In this document: piece after piece, positions 42,301-51,300 of the stretch
How the letters are laid out: the number at the start of each line of letters is the position of its first letter
Position numbering within the stretch: position 1 is the first letter of the stretch
DNA from: Tanypteryx hageni
Lineage: Eukaryota; Arthropoda; Insecta; Odonata; Petaluridae
Direction: 5' to 3'
Assembly (NCBI GenBank): GCA_028673005.1
Contig: CM054115.1
Location: 53,271,738-53,335,737 of the forward strand
DNA: 64,000 nucleotides
The notes under the pieces: model-generated
Told to the model about the DNA's origin: nothing
Databases searched by the model: none
The model's input: only the letters and a program-made list of their open reading frames with translations
Made by a program: the position numbers and the translations under genes

Positions 42301-45300
42301 CAGGTGTGGTGTGATGACACCCCCTAATACATTTATTTGACAGCTTGCAGATTATATCATAAATTTAAGTAAATTTCATTGTATCTGACAAGTACTATCA
42401 CACAACAAATTGGAAAGTTGTAATACTAAAGTAGCATTCAACCTTTTTAGTTGATGCACCCATGTGAGCATTTTCACTTGTATCCTGGTTAGGGAAGGCA
42501 AGATATTTTTGGGTTCTCACATGCATCAAAATTGGGGCCCATTAGTTGTTGTTCAAGGACAGTGGTGATAGAGGTGATCCCACTGAATGGGTTGTTCAAG
42601 TTTGCATTAAGTTAGTGACACATATTCTATGATTAAAAAGTAAATATAAAATGAGTTTCAAATTAATACATCTTATCAGGATGATAAAACATTCATATTA
42701 TATACAAGAATAAACTCTTAAAAATAAAAAAATATCGAAAAAAGTACTTATCTCAGGTATCTCCAATAGTTGAACAAGATTTTCATAGCTTTGTTGTGGC
42801 TATTGAGATACCTATTTTTTTCAATTTTTACTTACTTATCCTATAATTTTTTCAGGCATAAGACTATCTCACTACTTCTCTAGTGAATGCATATCATATC
42901 CAATCTGAATATGAGATTACCATATTTCTCAGCATATAAGATAGAAGATTTTTCAGGAAAAAAGTATTTTGGTTTAACAAGGCATTTATGAAGGGCCAAG
43001 TCATGTATCATTTCTAGCTGTGATTAAATCTGTACCTGGCAACATTTACAGAAAATATTACGGCGTGATAAGTTAAATATAACGTTTTAGAGAAACTTAA
43101 TATTTAAAATAAACAGGGATCTAAAACATAAATAATTACTTTGAGACTTGTAAAGGTAAATGTGGCCTGCGTGAACTCGGCAGTCATATTAATTAAAGAT
43201 GTTGGAGTGTGCCGCACACATTGCACGTATAGATACCCTTCACCGATAGTACTTACATAAACTTAAGTGCAAGATAATAATTTAATTTAATGGGATGAAC
43301 AATAAATGGAATACGTAATAACGATACGTATGCTTAACTAGTACTTTTTCTTCTGCAACTCTTTTTGCCTCGTACATAACGATTTTGATCGATACAGCAA
43401 TACCTTACTTCTTCTGTTCTACTATCCATTCTACTTATCCATTAACCATGCTTAATGGTTCATTTTTATTTTTTTAATATCTTGATTTTGACAAAACAAT
43501 ATTTATTGTAAATTTTTTTATTTTATTGATTTATTTTTTTTCTTTTCTTTCCATTTCGTTCAGACATACCAATGTTAATATCTATCCATTTTGGCATTTT
43601 TATATGTCTATTTTATCAATGATCTATTCGTGTTGTGCCAATTTATTTTTCTTTATCTCTTTATGATTTTAATTTATTTATAACTTGTTCTAAATCTCAT
43701 TTATGTGATGTCTTAAGTGAATCTCAGTAGGTTTCGCAGGTTTTTTACAGTGCAGTGGGTTTTTTTACATAGATTCCATTATTCAGCAGTCCATATTTTT
43801 TCCCACAAAATCACTTCTTTTCAAATACTAGTATTTTTATTGTTACCTGTATTTACATTGCTAATGTTTTATGTATTATTATATATGTTTCATGATGAGA
43901 GGTTAGGTGGAAGATGGGACTTCTTAGTCTCAATCTCGCCCCAAATAAAGATCAAATCAATCAATCACCTCTAGTTGTGGCCATTTAAGACCAACCTTAT
44001 GAAGACTATGTTTCTTTTATCCCATCAGCTTCAGTTTATCCTCATTTTCTCCATTAATGGATCATTTTTTTGTGTGGGAGGTGGACCGAAATAACATGCT
44101 GCTGCTCAGTTTCCATGTGTTTTTGCGCACTGAATTGCCTGTAGCTTATAGCTAATAGTTTAGGCATATCTTTTCACTTTCGTATCCATTGTGATCTCAA
44201 TACATGTAACTTTATTTATCCTAAATATGTATAAAATATTTATGACATCTACACAAATTCTACTGTTCTGTTTTCACTATTAATTATTAATAATGTACAT
44301 TTTATTGTTTTTTTTTGTGATGAATGACTGCCAATTATTCCATTTTGGGGATGAGTGTGCTTGTTAGTGTCAGTATTGAGAACAGTAATAATCTTACCTT
44401 CGACATATAAGATGCAAGCTGATTTTGGGGGTCATTTTTCTGGAAATAGTGTGTCTTATGTGCCACGAAATATGGTATTTCCATTTTCTAACAGTTTCAT
44501 TGAAGTTATAAAAAATGATGATGGGGAAGGGTAAAGCCTCCTTTGGGGGGCCTCCATGGACAGCACTAGCTGCAAACTCCATCATACCAATCCTGATCCT
44601 GTTATATTTTATAGTTATGCTGATATAAAATGATTGATACTTTCATTGAAACATATAACTGATGGAATAATGCGATCCGAAGATCGTTTCAAAAATATAA
44701 CTGATGTTATACATGTAAATGATTGAATGATGGTTTTTTAAGTCAGTCTCCAAGAGGACTGAAATGAATTGTGTGAAAAATCCATGCTGCATATCAAGGG
44801 TTACATTATGTTACTAGTAAACTCATTGTTTCAAAGGAGTACCTGATAATATTAAAATAATGTTTCAAATCAAATAATCATTTGCTAGTAATCCACTTAA
44901 TAGCACTATTCATTGTTATATCTTTGCAACCTTACACTCCAAAGTCCTACATTAATGGAGAAGTAAAAAGAGAAATTATAATCGTTAACATTTACCCATT
45001 TTCCTTAAAAATTCTTCACATACCCTAGGAGCATGCATACCACCAGCTGAATATCACAGCAATATTATATTTATTTAAATTCATTAGTGAGTTCAAGATG
45101 TGGACAGGCATACTGCCAAAAGAATGAAGCATGTTTTTCTTAAAGAGATCATTTGAATTAAGTGTAAAATGAGCCTTAAAAAATCTTACAGAATCAAAAG
45201 AATTGCATTAAGTCACAAGAGTTTTATTTACTCATTTCTCTGTTTGAGAAAACTGTATTTATTAATTTCATAAGCTCAAATGCTTAATAGGTCGAATTAT

Positions 45301-48300
45301 TATATGAAAGGCTCATAATATCAAGGTTATTTTCCTGTGTTGTTGTGTGATTATAATAAGCTTTACCAAAACATCTTTATGATGGAAGTGATTAGATATT
45401 GATACATGTCTCTACAATAGTCCTAAAAAGGTTATGAAAACCATACCTGTATCTGGACTACAAAGCAGTCATCATCTTTATTATAATCACCTCTGATGAT
45501 GGTTTTTTTGTAGCCAAAATACAGATCTGGTTTTTTAATTTTTTTATGGTATATTGTTTCAATTTGATTTTAGACATTATCCAAGCTTGATAATTTTCTA
45601 TTGTATCAGAATTGATTATGTTAAACTTTCCTTACCTCTTCCATGTACATTAGCTCTTCTCAGCTGGCACTGGTTCCACCTATGTGGGTAGAACCTCTTG
45701 TAGATACCTTGATGGAAAGTAACATGACAGCCAGATAAAGATAGCGACTCTAACTCAGGACTCAGAGCCACAAAACGTTCAAAAAGTGCATCCGAAAGAT
45801 ACCGATTGGATGCAAGTCTCAATTCCCTCAGTTCTGGAAGCACCAGAGGGCCTTCCAGTATTTGAGAGGGAGTCCGGATAAATCCGTTTGTCTCTTTAAC
45901 ACTTTCAAAACTAGAATCATCAATATCGCTTCCTTCTAAACTTTGTAAAGCTCCAGTATCGAGTTTATCACTGTCACATGGAGCTGCGGCATCATTGAGT
46001 TCACTGTCATCACCTTTCTCCTGCCAACTCAAGAAGTTTGTCGTTAAACTAGCACCTGGTTCTGTACTTGTTTCGTCCACTGATTCCATGGAAATAGACT
46101 TGTCTAGGCTATTCCTAGATTTGTCTCTGACTGCATTCTGTCTCTCTAATTTGACACTTTTGGAAAGGCATTCTTTGGTAGCACTACTCTTGTCAACTTT
46201 ATTGGATTTGAAGAACTTCCTGCTGGAGAAGTAACATTTTATTTTCACCTTTGCTTCATTTTGAGATTTGCACCAATTGTTTGAAATGCACTGCGAGGGA
46301 TCACTTTTTGACGAGTTCTTTTCCTGACTTCCCAACAGTTCCACCTCATTTGCCAGGAGCCTTCCAGACATGAGCATCTCGCGACAAGATGACACTGAAA
46401 GGGACCTGAGACGAGGGCAACGCCGCAGGAGAATTGGGAACGCCCTCTCTGAAGCCTCGCAGCAGTTGAGCCAAAGCGAGCGGAGTGAAGGTCCATATTG
46501 TTCCCAGAATTGTGCCTCGGGTGATTGGCATTCATTTCCCTCACTTGTGTCGGAACCACCTGGGGTGAGTGAAAAATGATCAGTTATATTGATTTATGTG
46601 AGGGGTGGGCAAACTACAATTAGCAAGTTAAACCAACAAGAAGGCAATCCATGAAACTATAATGCTAGAAATTTAGTAATCATTTTACAAATTATGACCA
46701 TCAAATCTTTTCTGCCTTAGTTTCTATGATGAAAAAGGAATTGCTGTAATAACTATCCACAGAATGAGTTTTTGGGTTAATTCAATCCAGAAAAGTTTTT
46801 CATATTTTTATTAAGTATTTTCGTCCGTAACTTTAATGATGAAAGTTTGCTTCATAATAATGTTTTCATTGAGGATTTGGTAATTTAAAATTTAGATGCT
46901 AATCTAGCTTGCCAAAGCACTTGCAACATCTTTTGGAGTCTTCCAAGCAAAAAGTTTGCTCAACCATTGAATAATATGCTAAAATTTAAGTGTTAATTTT
47001 TTTGGCCAAACAAAATTGTCTTTAGGTAAATTTTTATACAATGTTATATTAAGTTATTAAACTTATTTTATGAAAATATTATTGTATACTTTGAGCCAGT
47101 AATAAAAAACCAGAGTATATTCAAAATTAATTGTATTATGGCTTGAATCTAAGTAATGATCAAGGTAATAAATCCTTGAACCAAAACCCACAACAATTCC
47201 AGTGTGCTAATTCACTGATCATTGACTTTAAAAGAACGTTTTTAATTTTAGGAATCAATTATCAGTGACTCTCAATGCTTTCTCTGTCGTTTGCATACCT
47301 TTGTCAAATATTATAGGTATATTAAAAGTGATAAGATATTGTAAAACTCAAAAGATCTTAGATTTGTTTCCATCACTCGTTTTATACCTAGTATTATTCT
47401 ACAAAGAAAAATACGACTTTTAAACTCTTGGAAAAAAATATTTTTGCCATGAAAATATCCCGTCCGAAATTACCTTAAATAGTGCTAATCGTAACATACG
47501 CCGAAGAGAAGAAGATAGGTTTCAAGGAATGCCGTTATGTGCAATTTAGGAGGAATTAGAGCCCGTTGAATACATTAAAATAGTAACAAAATGCTAACAC
47601 GCGGCATTTCTGAGCCAAAGGAAACCCCTCAACGGTACTCCGCCCTTTTTCAAGGATCGCACCATAAAAGTACGAGCTGCGCCGAAGAAAAAAAAACACT
47701 ATCAGACGACCTCGTGAGCGCTTTCCATGAATGTCAACTGGTCTCTGCTCCCAGGTAACATTTCCGCGTCGGAACTCGGCTTCGAAACGAGTGGGTTTTA
47801 CACATCCATGCAGATACGGTTACCTCAAGGTCGATTGTTTTTTTATTCATTCACTTCCTTGTCGGAGGAAAGGAGATTTTGCGTAGTTGCATGCCGTCGA
47901 TACAGAAACGCCAGTCGAAAGTGACCTTCTTTTTCACGTAGAAATCGAAAGGAAATTAATTCGCGTTTTATTTTATGCATGTTTACCGGCCTGGCGTAAG
48001 AATGAGATACTGCATTGAGTAATGTCTACGAATAGATATTTACTTAACTACTTGCGCCGTAATATACATAAAATTAGTGTTTAGAGACATTTAAAAACTA
48101 AGAGCAATTGATGGGAAAGATAAACGAGGTGAGGAAATTAAAAAATATGTATAAATGCTGATAGATAGAACAAGAGTAATGAAACTAGATCGATTCGGTA
48201 TAAATTGCAAAATTAATATAAAAATAGAGTAAATAGAGCAAGTTGAAACTTAGAAATACCCACCAGATGGCGGAGATGAGAAGGAAACATGACAAGAATT

Positions 48301-51300
48301 TAGCAGGCCAAAACTACACTCAACAATCTTAGGAGAGTCCTATGCTGTAGGGCAATGGATCTAAACTTAAAAATGAGGATTCTAAATTGTTTCGTACGAT
48401 CGAATTTACTGTGTGGGCGTGGGAGTTAGGCCTTGCGGAAAGATTTCGAAAATAAAATTAGAGCATTTGAATATTGGTGTTCAAGAAGAATGAATAGAAT
48501 ATCGTGGAAAAGTATAAAAACCAATGCGACATTGCTAAAATGAATGAAATCGAATGGAGAAAAACTGCGAAGGACTTTTAAAGAAAGGAAAATGAGATAC
48601 ATTGGGCATGGAGATGATTTTCCACAGCTAAAAATGCTGACTGAAGGAAAGATCGAAGTACGGAGGCCGCGAGGACGAAGAAGGAAGGAATATACAGATG
48701 ACATCATCGAATGGAGAAGGAACATGGTAGAAATCATGAGAACCTCAATAAACAGAGATGCATGGAAAGAACTGATCGACAACTTACGTATGGGAAAGTT
48801 CGCCTTAATAGAATAGAAAAAAATGAACTTACGAGCTCAGATTATGTTTCGTGTCAAACAACTGATACAGATTATTCCTATTGTTGTAAACCGTACCCAA
48901 ATGATGAATTAGCCGTATTCGGGGAGTAATTTATCGATCCATGATAGTAATGAAAATTCATTTATCGGTCATTCTAAAAATAATCCTTGTTATATAAACG
49001 GTCTATTACTCTCGAGGAAATGTGATATCATACGAATTCTAATTGAACCCTTGAAGCAGGTAATTTTCCCGTCGTTTACCTCTCAAAACTTCCATTTATC
49101 AAGTTATTTCGGGTTCCTTGGCATTTAATTTTATGTTGAAGAAAAGGTGTGGCTCTGAAATTCAGACTTGAGCAAAGTGAAGTCAGTATCAGTATACGTG
49201 TACGGACATTTCTATCCTAGTCCATTATCAGCTATCCGTACACGTGTACGATGAACCGACCTGCGGGGTTTAAGCATTTATAAAACGTAATTTTATTAGT
49301 TTTATGCTTTAATGTCCTGTCTTGGTTACTCAAAACAATTTCGACAACAAAACGTCATTCTCGTATAAATTCCATCTCATATTAAAAACTCTCATGCTGC
49401 CTCACTTTTAGATAAGAGGTTTGCCGGCGTAACACGAGATCTGCAACTGGAGTAGATGACTTGATGATAAGACTTATACAGCGACTGCTATTCGTGGCAT
49501 TTCAATAAAGGGCGTTTTCTCTACGAAATAAACGAACTCGGCGATGCCATAAAAATGGAGCGATTTCAAACATTTTCAAGAAGAATTTGTTAACGAACGC
49601 TAGAAGGAAAAAAGTATGGTATCAAATCTAAATCATCCAAAAAATGTGTGTAGGCCGCCGAAAAATCTGTAGACTTTTTTTTTAAAACGAAACCGGAAAT
49701 TCTTCAACAAAATAAAAGCGATACACTAAGAGGATATTCCAAAGGGGAATTATCAATATCACGTTAGAGATAGAATAGACTATCTAGATCCAATAACGAT
49801 AAAATATTTAGGAATACCATATGCGCAATTCGGCCATAAAACAGCATTCATCAGTGGTGCTTCATCCATATTAGAATATACTATACTCTGCCGGCCTTGG
49901 CAGAGGGGTGGTTAGCGTGTCTAGCTCCCAATGTCGCGGGTTCGAATCCCACCGAGAGCATGGTCGTATGTGCTTGTTGTATATTTATTATTACACATGT
50001 AATTTGGAGAAATCTGTTTGATTGATTGATAAATCACAACTGGAGACGGTTCTTTCGTAGGCAAAATGCGCATCTTCTTTTTTATCATCTTTTTATGGCC
50101 ATTGGAGATAAATATTTTATCAACTGAGAGACTAGCTGAGAAACGATTCATGTCAATTTTTATCCAGAATTTTAACGAGGGGTTAGCACCAATAGCCACA
50201 AAAAAGTGCGAAAAGAGTTGCCAGTATATGGCTTATTTGATGTAAGCAATAAGACGAATCCGATAGTCCGATTTTTTTTTCAATTCTTTTTATCAGAGAT
50301 GTACTATTTACGTAATGGTAGAAAAATGCTTATCAGTGTAGCTTAACGGCGTGACAATAAATTAAATCCAAAACTAAACACACTACGAAGGTGGTATCTG
50401 TCTCCCACTTCCTGTGTATGGACAAGTCCATCTATTTGGAAAATAAAAACGTTAAATTAAAAAAAATGAATCATCGAATTAACCTTACGGTTGTATCCAA
50501 CAGGTGATATATAGGCTACTCATTTTTCCTCGACCGATTCGCGTCTGAAAGGAGCTGCTTGCGCCATCCAAGGTCATCCTGGGAATCCATGAATGAAGTC
50601 GACTAGCTGAAGTCATCCGCCAAAATAAACAAGGAACAATGATGAAAATCGAATGAGCGTCACGGAAAAGTGAAATTTATTTAAAGCACCGATGAATAAA
50701 CGTCTTCAGCGATGATTCGACCGTATAAAACGGGTGGATAACCTACGGCCCGCGGGCCGCATTCTGCTCTCGAGAGCATTATATGCGGTCCGCGAAACTA
50801 TGATCAGTAAAATTCAACACATAAATTCGCATTTTAAAAAAAAATTACGATAATCAAACCCTTAATTTTGAAATTTAAGCCTAAAACATCCATTTTCACC
50901 CAAATGCTATCTCAGACACCTAACGTAACTTCCGATTTAAACGAATCCGTCCCGCCGAAACAGCAACTTTCAATGTGGTCCGCTGAAGGATTCGAAACCA
51001 CCAATGCGGCCCGCCAAATAGAAAAGTTTACCAATCCCTGGTATAAAAGATTACATTATTTTGTTCTAACTAGGAAACATCCGTGTTCAGAAACGAGAGA
51101 AAATGTTCTGCTACGATAGTTCAGGGGTAGAATATCCGCCCGGCAAGTGGAAGACCCGGGTTCAATTCCCGGTCATAGCAGACTTTTTTCTCGTTTCAAA
51201 AATTGTTCCAACTAACTAGGAGAGTTACGTGAAAAACCAGGGTCGCAATTGGCCATGATTAATTAATGAAACTCGTGAAAAATGTTATCTGTTTATTTCC

